Of a DNA stretch of 35,663 bases, positions 14,578-22,120 are shown in pieces. A program made the translations under genes and the position numbers. The stretch spans positions 1 to 35,663 of the forward strand of contig CASGAD010000026.1 in the NCBI GenBank assembly GCA_949299335.1, in the 5' to 3' direction. The number at the start of each line of letters is the position of its first letter. Position 1 is the first letter of the stretch. A model generated the notes under the pieces. It made no database searches. It saw only the letters and a list, made by a program, of their open reading frames with translations, and was not told where the DNA came from. Source of the DNA: an uncultured bacterium. GTDB taxonomy: Bacteria > Bacillota_I > Bacilli_A > RFN20 > CAG-826.

Positions 14578-15346
14578 TTAAAAATGCCTCCCTAGTTTTT
14601 TTAATGTAATTATTACGCTTATTCTTTAAAAATCTAATCTTTTTATTGCTAATTTTAAAAGAAATAGTTCCATCAAAATCTTCTAAATACCAAGACTTAC
14701 AATCATAATATATCCATACATTTGAAGGCTTAATATTGCTAATCGTAATTATTTTATCTTTATTTAATACATATGGAGAATGAATAGATGAATAGAATTT
14801 ATTATTAATTGGGGCTTTTTCAACAAATTGAATCATTTCAATTTCATTATCAACTAAAGCTCCCCCAATAGACCTAGACATTCCGCTTGAGCCTATCGAA
14901 GAAGAAACTAAACAGCCATCACCTTTAATTCTTTCTAAAAAAGTATTATTAATTGAAACATCAAAAGTTAAAGTACTACCTTGAGGGGCTTCTACTCTAA
15001 ATTCATTAATTGCATACGCTTTTATGCCATTTATTTCTGCTTCTAATAAACTAACTTTCTTTTCGAGATGTTTTTCATCAAGTAAATCGTTTAGTAATTC
15101 ATCAACTTCTTTAGTACTATATTCACATAAATAACCTAAATTACCAAAATTGATGTTAGCAAATAATGGGTTAACATCGTAATATTTCTGAATTGACCTT
15201 AAAAATGTTCCATCTCCACCAACACTAATAACTATATCTGGGGATGTTTCTTCATAAGTATATCCATATGAAATTAATTTATTTTTGATTATATTTGCCT
15301 CTTGTTTTGCGTCTTGTTCATCAATTGTTGAAATAAAAAACTTCAT
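14570..15346 (-). CDS. nadK: NAD kinase
   Basis: NAD kinase phosphorylates NAD to NADP. The nucleotide-binding GGDGT (43-47) with the following FLRS, and the glycine/serine-rich DGCLVSSSIGSSGMSRSIGG segment typical of the family, are clear. I use the ATG at 15346 (258 aa), which has AAAGGA 7 nt upstream, not the TTG at 15373. It is transcribed divergently from the CYTH gene and leads a two-gene operon with the EIIB-like protein. Confidence 0.94.
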   Translation of the reverse strand: MKFFISTIDEQDAKQEANIIKNKLISYGYTYEETSPDIVISVGGDGTFLRSIQKYYDVNPLFANINFGNLGYLCEYSTKEVDELLNDLLDEKHLEKKVSLLEAEINGIKAYAINEFRVEAPQGSTLTFDVSINNTFLERIKGDGCLVSSSIGSSGMSRSIGGALVDNEIEMIQFVEKAPINNKFYSSIHSPYVLNKDKIITISNIKPSNVWIYYDCKSWYLEDFDGTISFKISNKKIRFLKNKRNNYIKKTREAFLND

Positions 15347-15408
15347 ACTATAATCCTTTAAAAATGTACTCAATTATTGTATCATATTTTAAAAGGAAGT
15401 TATCAAAT

Positions 15409-15987
15409 ATGGCAACAAATATTGAAATTGAAGCTAAAGTTTTAATCACAAAAGAAGACTACGATAAATTAATGAAAGTTTACGGTAGTCAAAAAGTAGA
15501 TGAATTCGATCAAACAAATTACTACATTGAGAGTAAAAACTTGGATTTGAAAAGATTAGGTGTAGGTTTAAGAATTAGAAAGAAGAATAATTCTTATGTT
15601 ATGACCTTAAAAGCACCTATGAGTGAAGGTTTACTTGAGAAAAATGCTTCTCTCACTGCTGATCAATATAATGCTTTTAAAGAAAAAGGAATTTTCCCAG
15701 ATTGTTCAATCAAAGAATTTGTTAAAATGCTCGGATTTGACCCAGATATGTTAAAAATTAGAGCTCAATTAAAAACTCATAGAATTGAAATACCATTAGA
15801 CGAAGGAAAGCATGTCTTCTCAATTGATAAGAATGAATATAATAAGATTACTGACTATGAGTTAGAAATGAATTCCAATTCATTAATGAGAGCAAAAAAT
15901 AAACTCCAAGAAATTTGTGGAACAAATGGGGTTGCTTACAAAGACAATTTAAGATCAAAGCAAACTAGATGCTTAGAGTCCTTATAA
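15409..15987 (+). CDS. CYTH domain (YjbK-like) protein
   Basis: This 192-residue protein belongs to the CYTH superfamily of triphosphate-binding beta-tunnel enzymes. The hallmark E6-x-E8-x-K10 is at the N-terminus, and further basic and acidic strand motifs (LRIRKK, LKAP, ELE) follow. Gram-positive members resemble YjbK and may hydrolyse or bind triphosphorylated compounds; the substrate cannot be read from the sequence. The ATG at 15409 follows AAGGAAG (15393-15399) and starts exactly at the conserved domain. TATCAT (15380-15385) is a likely -10 box. Confidence 0.85.
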   Translation: MATNIEIEAKVLITKEDYDKLMKVYGSQKVDEFDQTNYYIESKNLDLKRLGVGLRIRKKNNSYVMTLKAPMSEGLLEKNASLTADQYNAFKEKGIFPDCSIKEFVKMLGFDPDMLKIRAQLKTHRIEIPLDEGKHVFSIDKNEYNKITDYELEMNSNSLMRAKNKLQEICGTNGVAYKDNLRSKQTRCLESL

Positions 15988-16016
15988 AAAAGTTCATCCG
16001 AAGATGAACTTTTTTA
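15986..16016. terminator. Bidirectional intrinsic terminator
   Basis: AAAAAGTTCATC-CGAA-GATGAACTTTTT forms a strong stem with a tetraloop and flanking A/T runs. It ends both the CYTH gene and the convergent spx gene. Confidence 0.85.
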
Positions 16017-16023
16017 TTACCTA

Positions 16024-16494
16024 TTATTCATTTGAATTATTCTTTTTAGCTTCCATTTCCTTGATGTATTCAGCAAATCCATCATTACATGCATCGGAAC
16101 AAGATTCTAAATGGTTAGGACATGATGATTTGGCAATTCGTCTAGCTGCTGGAATAAACGAACGAATTTCTTCTTCATTATAGCCAACTTGAATACGTCT
16201 ATCATCAACTACGATAGGACGCTTTAATACACTAGGATTTTTTCTAATAAAATCTATAAGTTCATTAATAGACATATCTTCAATATGAACATTGCCTTCT
16301 TTCATAATGTTACTTCTAGTAGATATAATATCATCGGTTCCATTTTCTGATTTAGCTAAAATCTCTTTTAGCTCTGTTGGATTAAGAACACTAGAAAAAA
16401 TATTCTTTTCTTTGAAAGGAATATTTTGGTCGTTAAACCACTTTTTTACTTTCTTGCAACTAGAGCAACTTGGAGATGTATAAATAACAATCAT
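16024..16494 (-). CDS. spx: Spx-family RNA polymerase-binding redox regulator
   Basis: Spx binds the alpha-subunit C-terminal domain of RNA polymerase and controls thiol-stress genes through a CxxC redox switch. The thioredoxin/ArsC-like fold is clear: YTSPSC10-SS-C13, then GTDDIISTRS, RRPI-like KRPIVVDDRR (R92) and QVGYNEEEIR. At 156 aa it is longer than the usual 130 or so. An added tail carries C125, H128, C132 and C136 (SSCPNHLESCSDAC), which could form a metal site or second redox switch. TATAAT (16501-16506) ends 6 nt before the ATG without a Shine-Dalgarno, implying a leaderless message. Confidence 0.93.
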   Translation of the reverse strand: MIVIYTSPSCSSCKKVKKWFNDQNIPFKEKNIFSSVLNPTELKEILAKSENGTDDIISTRSNIMKEGNVHIEDMSINELIDFIRKNPSVLKRPIVVDDRRIQVGYNEEEIRSFIPAARRIAKSSCPNHLESCSDACNDGFAEYIKEMEAKKNNSNE

Positions 16495-16500
16495 ATTACA

Positions 16501-16506
16501 ATTATA
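16501..16506 (-). promoter_or_regulatory. -10 box of leaderless spx (consensus TATAAT)
   Basis: The minus strand reads TATAAT-TGTAAT-ATG. This is a perfect consensus hexamer ending 6 nt before the start codon. Confidence 0.5.
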
Positions 16507-16821
16507 TATAATTTATTAAATTCTATAAATACTTTTTTAAAAAACATGCTTATAATGCGTGCTTTTTATTGAATTTCATATTCTTTTTCATATAGATGTT
16601 TTGTCTATTTTCGCTTTAATGAAAGAAGAATTGCACGCTTATTTTTTTATTAAGCCATTTTTTATTTACCTAGTAATTTTAGTTAATGAATTAATTAAAT
16701 TAAATTATTTGCTTGTAGTAAATAATTTACTATTGTATAAATTTTATTCGATAGTATCGATATTTTTTGACAGTAATTTCTGAAATCAATAAAAATTTAT
16801 TACTATTTAAACTATATAGTA

Positions 16822-16827
16822 TAAAAT
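16822..16827 (+). promoter_or_regulatory. -10 box of a leaderless small gene (TAAAAT)
   Basis: TAAAAT-AATATC-ATG has the same 6-nt spacing as other units in this window, and no Shine-Dalgarno. TATAGT (16815-16820) is an alternative hexamer with a longer gap. Confidence 0.4.
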
Positions 16828-16833
16828 AATATC

Positions 16834-17106
16834 ATGAAAAAAATTGATTGTGCACTAGCGTTAAAACTACTAAAAAATGATTATGTTCTAGAATCCTTTG
16901 ATAAAACAAATCATTATATTTTTGTTTTAGAAAAAGGAAAAATTCTAGTAAAATCACAAAAATATTCGGTTTTTGTGGACTTTTCAGAATTTTTAAGTAT
17001 TTATAAAGATTTTAATTTTAACTTAATCGAGACAAAGAATGAAGACTATTCTATTGATTTAACTAAAGATAAAGATTTCTACGAAAGATTACAAAAGAAA
17101 CAGTAA
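16834..17106 (+). CDS. Small protein of unknown function
   Basis: This 90-residue soluble protein is rich in Lys, Asp, Phe and Tyr and has no membrane segment. Its layout suggests a short helix followed by beta strands (YIFVLEKGKILVKSQKYSVFVDF), but I recognise no family. It stands alone between spx and the convergent HepT-like gene, whose stop is one base beyond its own. The promoter spacing and start position support a real gene. Confidence 0.55.
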   Translation: MKKIDCALALKLLKNDYVLESFDKTNHYIFVLEKGKILVKSQKYSVFVDFSEFLSIYKDFNFNLIETKNEDYSIDLTKDKDFYERLQKKQ

Positions 17107-17107
17107 T

Positions 17108-17440
17108 CTATTTATTACTAATTAATTGAGAAATTAACATTGGGAAATTATCTTTAACTGTATCAAACATCAATTCGAAGTCGATTTTATCTTGAACAAA
17201 GATGTCATTTTTTAAATCTCTAAGTTCTTCAAAATCAACCATATTGTATTTTTTAACTAAGTCTTCTTCTTCAACAATTCTACTTGATATATCACTAACC
17301 ATTAAAATAACATAGCTTAGTGCATCAAAACGCAATTCGTCGCTAACTAGATCATTACAATCATCGTATTTTTCTAAATACTTTGTACCTTTAATAAGCC
17401 ATCTAACAAGGCCAAAAATTAATTCCTCTTGATAAGTCAT
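17108..17440 (-). CDS. HepT-like (DUF86-type) helical protein, degenerate active site
   Basis: The 110-residue helical protein follows the HepT/DUF86 pattern. There is a central helix, DALSYVILMVSDISSRI, matching the position of xAVLYNLIIIGEAAKRL, then EELRDLKNDIF matching REIIGMRNxLVH, and a final helix DFELMFDTVKDNFPMLISQL matching the family's C-terminal helix. HepT toxins use an R-x4-6-H ribonuclease motif. Here the Arg position is Lys and the His is absent, and no MNT-type antitoxin nucleotidyltransferase is adjacent. It overlaps the HAD phosphatase gene by 4 nt (ATGA), suggesting a coupled, non-toxic role. The family call is by pattern only. Confidence 0.5.
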   Translation of the reverse strand: MTYQEELIFGLVRWLIKGTKYLEKYDDCNDLVSDELRFDALSYVILMVSDISSRIVEEEDLVKKYNMVDFEELRDLKNDIFVQDKIDFELMFDTVKDNFPMLISQLISNK

Positions 17441-18069
17441 AAATAATTTAAAATCTCCTTAAAATCGTCTATATACGCTTTATTTTGCGTTTTATCCATT
17501 TCTTCTTTATCTCCATAGCCATAAGTTAAAATTAAGCAAGGCATAGAAGCATTATTTGCAGTTAATATATCTACAATTGAATCTCCAACATATATTCCAT
17601 TAGTAGACAATAAATCATATTTATTTAATATTTTATTAAGTAAGGTTACATCAGGTTTAGGAGGATAGGCTAAATCTTGGCCTTGAACACATAAAAATTC
17701 GATATCACTTAATAATGCTTTGACTAACTTTTGAATGATGTTATTTGGCTTATTAGAATAAATAATTAAAGGAACACCTCTACTATTTAATTCTTTAAGT
17801 GTTGCCTTAACATTTTTATAAGGTTCACTAACATATTGAGTTTTCTCATAATTATTTAAAAATAGAGAAAACTCTTCATCTTTAAATTCTCTTTTTAAAG
17901 CTTGGCGAAGTAAATTTTTAGCGCCTCGACCAATAAATGTTTTCACTTCCTCTTCTTTATAATTTATATTTAAACCTAGTTCATGAACTGTTTTATTAGT
18001 TGCTAAAGTTAATCCTTTTAATGTATCAATTAATGTTCCATCAAGATCAAATACAACGAATTTTGCCAT
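17437..18069 (-). CDS. HAD-superfamily phosphatase (phosphoglycolate phosphatase-like)
   Basis: This is a subfamily IA HAD hydrolase (210 aa) with motif I DLDGTLIDT, motif II YSNKP, a lysine in PPKPDVT and motif III YVGDSIVDILTA. A helical cap lies between motifs I and II. It resembles Gph/PpaX phosphatases, but the substrate cannot be deduced. The ATG at 18069 follows TTGGAG at a good distance, while the upstream TTG at 18081 lies in the Shine-Dalgarno. Its stop is TGA, overlapping the HepT-like start. A terminator hairpin separates it from rplQ. Confidence 0.85.
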   Translation of the reverse strand: MAKFVVFDLDGTLIDTLKGLTLATNKTVHELGLNINYKEEEVKTFIGRGAKNLLRQALKREFKDEEFSLFLNNYEKTQYVSEPYKNVKATLKELNSRGVPLIIYSNKPNNIIQKLVKALLSDIEFLCVQGQDLAYPPKPDVTLLNKILNKYDLLSTNGIYVGDSIVDILTANNASMPCLILTYGYGDKEEMDKTQNKAYIDDFKEILNYL

Positions 18070-18080
18070 TTTTTTCTCCA

Positions 18081-18117
18081 AATAAAAACCCTCTTAAACA
18101 TTATAGTCTAAGAAGGT
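18081..18117 (-). terminator. Terminator after rplQ, with a TATAAT in its loop
   Basis: On the minus strand ACCTTCTTA (18109-18117) pairs with TAAGAGGGT (18088-18096), followed by TTTTTATTT. It should end the ribosomal operon. The loop contains TATAAT, which could be the -10 box of the downstream phosphatase gene, so terminator and promoter may be superimposed. Confidence 0.65.
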
Positions 18118-18135
18118 CATAAAGTTTAGAATTAA

Positions 18136-18531
18136 TTAATCAGCTAATGTAAGAAGTCTTACAGGAGCATTATCTCCTTTTCTATTAGCTAATTTATAAA
18201 GTTTTAAGTAACCACCATTACGTGCTGCAAATCTCTTTGCTAAATCTGTAAATAATTTATCAAGAGCTTTTGTTTCACCTTCAACATGGTAATTTCTTAA
18301 GACACTTGCAGCTTGTCTACGTGAATGTAAATCACCTTTTTTAGCTAATGTTACTAAGTGGTCAAATTCTTTAATGACATCCTTAACCATGCTTGTTGTA
18401 ACTGTGACTTTTTCAAAAAGGACTAATTCAGTAACAAGGTTTCTAACTTGAGCTTTTTTCTTTGATGAGGTATAAGGGGTCTTAAATCTTACACCACCTT
18501 TACCATGAACATTCTTTCTACCAAATTGCAT
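18136..18531 (-). CDS. rplQ: 50S ribosomal protein L17
   Basis: L17 (131 aa) is a large-subunit protein near the exit tunnel. Family features include GRKNVHGKGGVRFKTPYTSSKKKAQVRNLVTELVLFEKVTVT near the start and the conserved NRKGDNAPVRLLTL end. It is the last gene of the operon, 11 nt after rpoA, and is followed by an intrinsic terminator. The ecfA/ecfT/truA genes that often follow in Bacillota are absent. Confidence 0.97.
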   Translation of the reverse strand: MQFGRKNVHGKGGVRFKTPYTSSKKKAQVRNLVTELVLFEKVTVTTSMVKDVIKEFDHLVTLAKKGDLHSRRQAASVLRNYHVEGETKALDKLFTDLAKRFAARNGGYLKLYKLANRKGDNAPVRLLTLAD

Positions 18532-18542
18532 TCTTATTCTCC

Positions 18543-19520
18543 TTATTCATCTTTGCTATCTTTAAAAGATAATCCTTTTTCAATAAGTTTATCTTTAACT
18601 TCTTTAAGTGATTTCTTACCAAGATTTCTGACTTTCATCATTTCAGCTTCGCTCTTTTGAGTTAATTCTTGGACATTTGCGATACCTGCTCTCTTTAAAC
18701 AGTTATAACTACGGACACTTAAATCGAGATCTTCAATTGTTAAGTTTTCGAATGTTTCTTCAGCTTGAACAACTGGATCTTTGACTAAGCTAACATCGAC
18801 AAATTTATCATCTAAATGTAAGAAGTTTTCAAAATGATTTACAAGAATCTTACTGCTTAATGCAATAGCATCTTCTGGTTTAATTGAACCATTTGTCCAA
18901 ACTTCTAATACTAATTTATCAAAACGTGGATCGTGTCCTACACGAGTTTGTTCAACCTTGTAGTTAACTCTAACGACTGGTGAATAATTACTATCTGTAG
19001 CAATTAATCCAGCGTTAAGACCTAAAGTTTTGTTTTCAGCACTTGTTGCATAGCCTCTTCCGTTTCTAATATGAAGAGTTATATTTAAATGACCACCATT
19101 AGCAATATGAGCAATTACTAATTCTGGGTTTACAACTTCGAGTCCTGTTGGCAATTCTAAATCGCCTGCTTTAAACTCACCCTCACCTTTGTTAATTGAA
19201 ACAGCATAATCTTCTTCGCCAATTGTGTCGCTTCTAAGAACTAAGTCCTTAAGGTTAAGGATGATTTGTGTTAAATCTTCTTCTACACCTGGAAGTGCTG
19301 TAAATTCATGTACTGCACCTTCAACTTCAATTGCGTAGACACTAGTACCTGGTAATGAAGCTAGAAGAACTCTTCTTAAAGCATTGCCAAGAGTTAATCC
19401 AAAGCCTCTTTCGAGTGGTTCAGCAACAACTTTGCAGTAGTTTTCTTTGCTATCAGCAAAAGTTATCTTGAACGAACATTTTTCAAATGGATGAGCAATT
19501 TTTAATTCATTATCAGCCAT
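18543..19520 (-). CDS. rpoA: RNA polymerase alpha subunit
   Basis: The alpha subunit (325 aa) dimerises to nucleate RNA polymerase. The N-terminal domain has the conserved PLERGFGLTLGNALRRVLL stretch, and the C-terminal domain (about 245-320) has the helix-hairpin-helix IEDLDLSVRSYNCLKRAGI that contacts promoters and regulators. Spx, encoded in this window, is expected to bind that C-terminal domain. I use the ATG at 19520, preceded by AAGGAGG, instead of an upstream in-frame start at 19571 that would overlap rpsK. Confidence 0.98.
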   Translation of the reverse strand: MADNELKIAHPFEKCSFKITFADSKENYCKVVAEPLERGFGLTLGNALRRVLLASLPGTSVYAIEVEGAVHEFTALPGVEEDLTQIILNLKDLVLRSDTIGEEDYAVSINKGEGEFKAGDLELPTGLEVVNPELVIAHIANGGHLNITLHIRNGRGYATSAENKTLGLNAGLIATDSNYSPVVRVNYKVEQTRVGHDPRFDKLVLEVWTNGSIKPEDAIALSSKILVNHFENFLHLDDKFVDVSLVKDPVVQAEETFENLTIEDLDLSVRSYNCLKRAGIANVQELTQKSEAEMMKVRNLGKKSLKEVKDKLIEKGLSFKDSKDE

Positions 19521-19540
19521 TATATCATCCTCCTTAAATA

Positions 19541-19930
19541 TTAACCGTGAGTTCTTTTTGGTGGACGGCAACCATTATGTGGAATTGGTGTTGTATCAAT
19601 AATTGAAGTAACTTTTAATCCAGCAAGTTCTAAAGCTCTAACAGCGCTTTCTCTACCTGCACCTGGACCTTTTACGTCGACATCGACAGTTTTAATACCT
19701 TGATCAACAGCAGCTTTTGCAGCAGCTTCAGCAGCACTTTGTGCAGCAAATGGAGTTGATTTTTTAGCTCCTTTGAAACCTAAAACACCACTTGATGACC
19801 ATGCAATTGCATTACCCTTTTCATCAGTAATTGTAACAATAGTATTGTTAAAGGTTGCGTGAATATGAGCGACACCTTTAGTAAAAGATCTTTTAATTTT
19901 CTTTTTACGGGTTGTTTGTTTCTTTGCCAT
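19541..19930 (-). CDS. rpsK: 30S ribosomal protein S11
   Basis: S11 (129 aa) sits on the platform of the small subunit near the E site. The conserved [31 protein letters not shown] and C-terminal [14 protein letters not shown] segments are all present. It lies in the alpha operon between rpsM and rpoA with short gaps and a purine-rich Shine-Dalgarno. Confidence 0.98.
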   Translation of the reverse strand: MAKKQTTRKKKIKRSFTKGVAHIHATFNNTIVTITDEKGNAIAWSSSGVLGFKGAKKSTPFAAQSAAEAAAKAAVDQGIKTVDVDVKGPGAGRESAVRALELAGLKVTSIIDTTPIPHNGCRPPKRTHG

Positions 19931-19948
19931 TTTCTTCTACCCCCTTAA

Positions 19949-20323
19949 CTATTTAACTGCTTCTTTCTTATTAGCAATGGTCTTACGTGGACCTTTACGT
20001 GTACGAGCATTTGTTTTTGTTCTTTGGCCTCTTACAGGAAGTCCTTTTCTATGACGAATTCCTCTATAGCAGCCAATTTCTTGAAGACGTTTAATGTTTA
20101 AGAGAACTTCTCTTCTTAAATCACCTTCAACTTTTAAGTGAGCAATTTCAGCTCTAATTCTTGTGATTTCTTCTTCAGTTAAGTCTTTAACTCTCTTGAG
20201 CTCTGGGACTTGTGCTTTCTTTAAAATTTCTTTACTTGTTGTATTTCCAATACCATAGATGTAGGTTAAAGCAACGACTACAACTTTCTCATTTGGAATA
20301 TCAACACCGACAATACGTGCCAT
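19949..20323 (-). CDS. rpsM: 30S ribosomal protein S13
   Basis: S13 (124 aa) lies in the small-subunit head and contacts the P-site tRNA. It starts with [12 protein letters not shown] and has the YIYGIG motif followed by a basic C-terminal tail ([18 protein letters not shown]). Position between rpmJ and rpsK is canonical. Confidence 0.98.
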   Translation of the reverse strand: MARIVGVDIPNEKVVVVALTYIYGIGNTTSKEILKKAQVPELKRVKDLTEEEITRIRAEIAHLKVEGDLRREVLLNIKRLQEIGCYRGIRHRKGLPVRGQRTKTNARTRKGPRKTIANKKEAVK

Positions 20324-20343
20324 ACTAAAACGAATCCTCCTAA

Positions 20344-20457
20344 TTAACCTTGTCTTTGCTTATGCTTTGGATTTGAACAAATTACCATGACTTTTCCATG
20401 TCTTTTGATAACTTTGCACTTGTCGCAAATAGGTTTTACGGATGGTCTAACTTTCAT
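20344..20457 (-). CDS. rpmJ: 50S ribosomal protein L36
   Basis: This 37-residue gene reads from ATG at 20457 to TAA at 20344 ([19 protein letters not shown]...). It is the zinc-ribbon form with C11, C14, C27 and H32, which in many bacteria is replaced by a zinc-free paralogue under zinc limitation. A Shine-Dalgarno GGAGG lies upstream. Its place between infA and rpsM is canonical. Confidence 0.97.
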   Translation of the reverse strand: MKVRPSVKPICDKCKVIKRHGKVMVICSNPKHKQRQG

Positions 20458-20475
20458 AAAATTACCTCCAATAGA

Positions 20476-20694
20476 CTACTTGTGTCTAAAAACTATTCTG
20501 CCATTGTTTAAATCATAAGGCGATAATTCGATGGTAACTTTATCACCTGGTAAAATGCGAATGTAATGCATACGGATTTTACCAGAAACAGTGGCATGAA
20601 TTACTACATCGTTTTCTAGCTTTACCTTAAAATTACAATTAGGTAATGCTTCAGTTACTACCGCCTCGACGGTTATTACATCTTGCTTTGCCAT
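20476..20694 (-). CDS. infA: Translation initiation factor IF-1
   Basis: IF-1 (72 aa) is an OB-fold protein that occupies the A site of the 30S subunit during initiation. Typical segments are [45 protein letters not shown] and a final RIVFRHK. It lies 4 nt after map, so the two are probably translationally coupled. Confidence 0.98.
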   Translation of the reverse strand: MAKQDVITVEAVVTEALPNCNFKVKLENDVVIHATVSGKIRMHYIRILPGDKVTIELSPYDLNNGRIVFRHK

Positions 20695-20698
20695 TTAC

Positions 20699-21463
20699 TT
20701 ACTCGTCCCCTTCTTTAAAAGTTAAAAGCTCATAGCCAGTATCAGTCACTACGACCGTATTTTCGTAATGACTACACATTTTACCATCTTTGGTCTTTGT
20801 AGTCCAGCCATCTTTTTCAATAACTAGATCAACTTTTCCTTCATTTACCATTGGTTCAATAGCTAAGACCATTCCTTTTAATAAGATTGGGCCAGTTCCT
20901 TTTTTGCCAACGTTAAATATATAAGGATCTTCATGCATTTCTCTACCTACCCCGTGGCCTGTAAACATATCAGTTAAGGTATATCCTTCGGCTTTAGCGA
21001 TATTTTCAATCACATTAGAAATGTCACCAAGATGGACACCAGGTTTTACTAATTTGACCGCTTCAAAAAAACATTTCTTTGTTGTTTCGACCAATTTAGC
21101 GACGTTAGGAGCAATTTCTCCTACTGGATACGTCCTACAAGCATCAGCGTAATATCCTTTATAAGTTACAACAACATCGTAACTAACTATATCCCCTTCT
21201 TTAAGAATAAGTTTTTTACTAGGAATGCCATGAACTAAAGTATCGTTAACACTAATGCAAATTGCGCCAGGGAATCCTTCATAGCCTTTGCTACTTGGGA
21301 TACCACCTTGAGATCTAATATACTTTTCAGCAATTCGATCTAATTCATAGGTGGATTTTCCAGGAACGGTGTTTTCTTTAAGAACTTTGAAAGTTCCTCT
21401 AACAATATCTCCCGCTTCCCTTATTAATTCAATCTCACGAGGAGATTTAATAATAATTGACAC
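20699..21463 (-). CDS. map: Methionine aminopeptidase, type I
   Basis: Map (254 aa) removes the initiator methionine after deformylation. The metal-site regions are recognisable: the aspartate after EGDIVSYD, YYADACRTY, GHGVGREMHEDP and EPMVNEG. It lacks the N-terminal zinc-finger extension, as usual for bacteria. It sits between adk and infA with 4-5 nt gaps, linking protein maturation to ribosome synthesis. Confidence 0.97.
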   Translation of the reverse strand: MSIIIKSPREIELIREAGDIVRGTFKVLKENTVPGKSTYELDRIAEKYIRSQGGIPSSKGYEGFPGAICISVNDTLVHGIPSKKLILKEGDIVSYDVVVTYKGYYADACRTYPVGEIAPNVAKLVETTKKCFFEAVKLVKPGVHLGDISNVIENIAKAEGYTLTDMFTGHGVGREMHEDPYIFNVGKKGTGPILLKGMVLAIEPMVNEGKVDLVIEKDGWTTKTKDGKMCSHYENTVVVTDTGYELLTFKEGDE

Positions 21464-21468
21464 TACAA

Positions 21469-22116
21469 TTACTCTCCTAAGATTTTTGTAATGTCTTTAC
21501 TTAATTCATCTAAATCTTTAGTGCCATCTACATCGTAAGTAACACCAAGGTTTTTATAATAAGCAATTAATGGCTCAGTCATCTTATGATATTCATGAAG
21601 TCTAGCTTTTAATGTTTCTTCATTATCATCTTTTCTTTGGACTAATTCTCCACCACACAAATCACAAACACCATCAACTTTTGGTTTCATGTTTTTAATG
21701 TGATAAGGAGCGCCACATGCCTTACAAACACGTCTTCCTGAAATTCTATCAACTAAGATAGCTTCAGGAACGACGATATTTATAACATAATTGATTGGTC
21801 TAGATATTTCTTCACCAATGGCTGTTAAAGCTTCTGCTTGAGGAAGTGATCTTGGGAATCCATCTAATAAGAATCCATTTTTACAATCATCAAGAGCTAA
21901 TCTTTCTTTAACAAGACCAATTGTGACATCATCTGGAACAAGTAAGCCTTCTGAAATATATTTACTAGCGAGTTCTCCAAGAGGAGTCTTATTTTTAATA
22001 GCTTCTCTAAACATATCTCCAGTAGAGATATGTGGTATCTTATAAAATGAAGCAATACGTTTTGCGTTTGTTCCTTTACCAGCACCTGGTGGACCCATTA
22101 ATATAATATTTTTCAT
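21469..22116 (-). CDS. adk: Adenylate kinase, zinc-LID type
   Basis: Adenylate kinase (215 aa) interconverts ATP plus AMP and two ADP. The P-loop GPPGAGKGT (8-16), LLDGFPRS (83-90) and a structural zinc site in the LID (C131, C134, C151, C154) are present; four cysteines are typical of Gram-positive enzymes. I use the ATG at 22116; a longer in-frame extension to 22209 would overlap secY and is not conserved. The gap to secY is 4 nt. Confidence 0.97.
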   Translation of the reverse strand: MKNIILMGPPGAGKGTNAKRIASFYKIPHISTGDMFREAIKNKTPLGELASKYISEGLLVPDDVTIGLVKERLALDDCKNGFLLDGFPRSLPQAEALTAIGEEISRPINYVINIVVPEAILVDRISGRRVCKACGAPYHIKNMKPKVDGVCDLCGGELVQRKDDNEETLKARLHEYHKMTEPLIAYYKNLGVTYDVDGTKDLDELSKDITKILGE

Positions 22117-22120
22117 TGAT

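Larger units (their letters stand above)
16495..16833. other. Intergenic region with two divergent promoters and a hairpin
   Basis: This 339-nt gap holds the spx promoter at its left end and the promoter of the gene at 16834 at its right end. A hairpin near 16547-16563 (CATGC-TTATAAT-GCGTG) is flanked by A and T runs and resembles a weak bidirectional terminator. The middle is AT-rich, with no gene I can support. Confidence 0.5.

Noticed and set aside
16559-16783. 74-codon plus-strand frame in the spx/16834 gap
   Set aside because: It has no Shine-Dalgarno or -10 at the 6-nt spacing, overlaps a hairpin, and has an AT-driven Phe/Leu/Ile composition; it looks like non-coding sequence.
17108-18069. 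A toxin-antitoxin system made of the HepT-like protein and its neighbour
   Set aside because: The partner is a HAD phosphatase rather than a nucleotidyltransferase, and the ribonuclease residues are missing.
19520-19571. N-terminally extended RpoA, and similar extensions of adk, rplO, rpsJ, nadK, whiA and the gene at 8898
   Set aside because: In each case the inner ATG starts the conserved family sequence and usually has a proper Shine-Dalgarno or -10 spacing, whereas the extension is not conserved or uses GTG/TTG.
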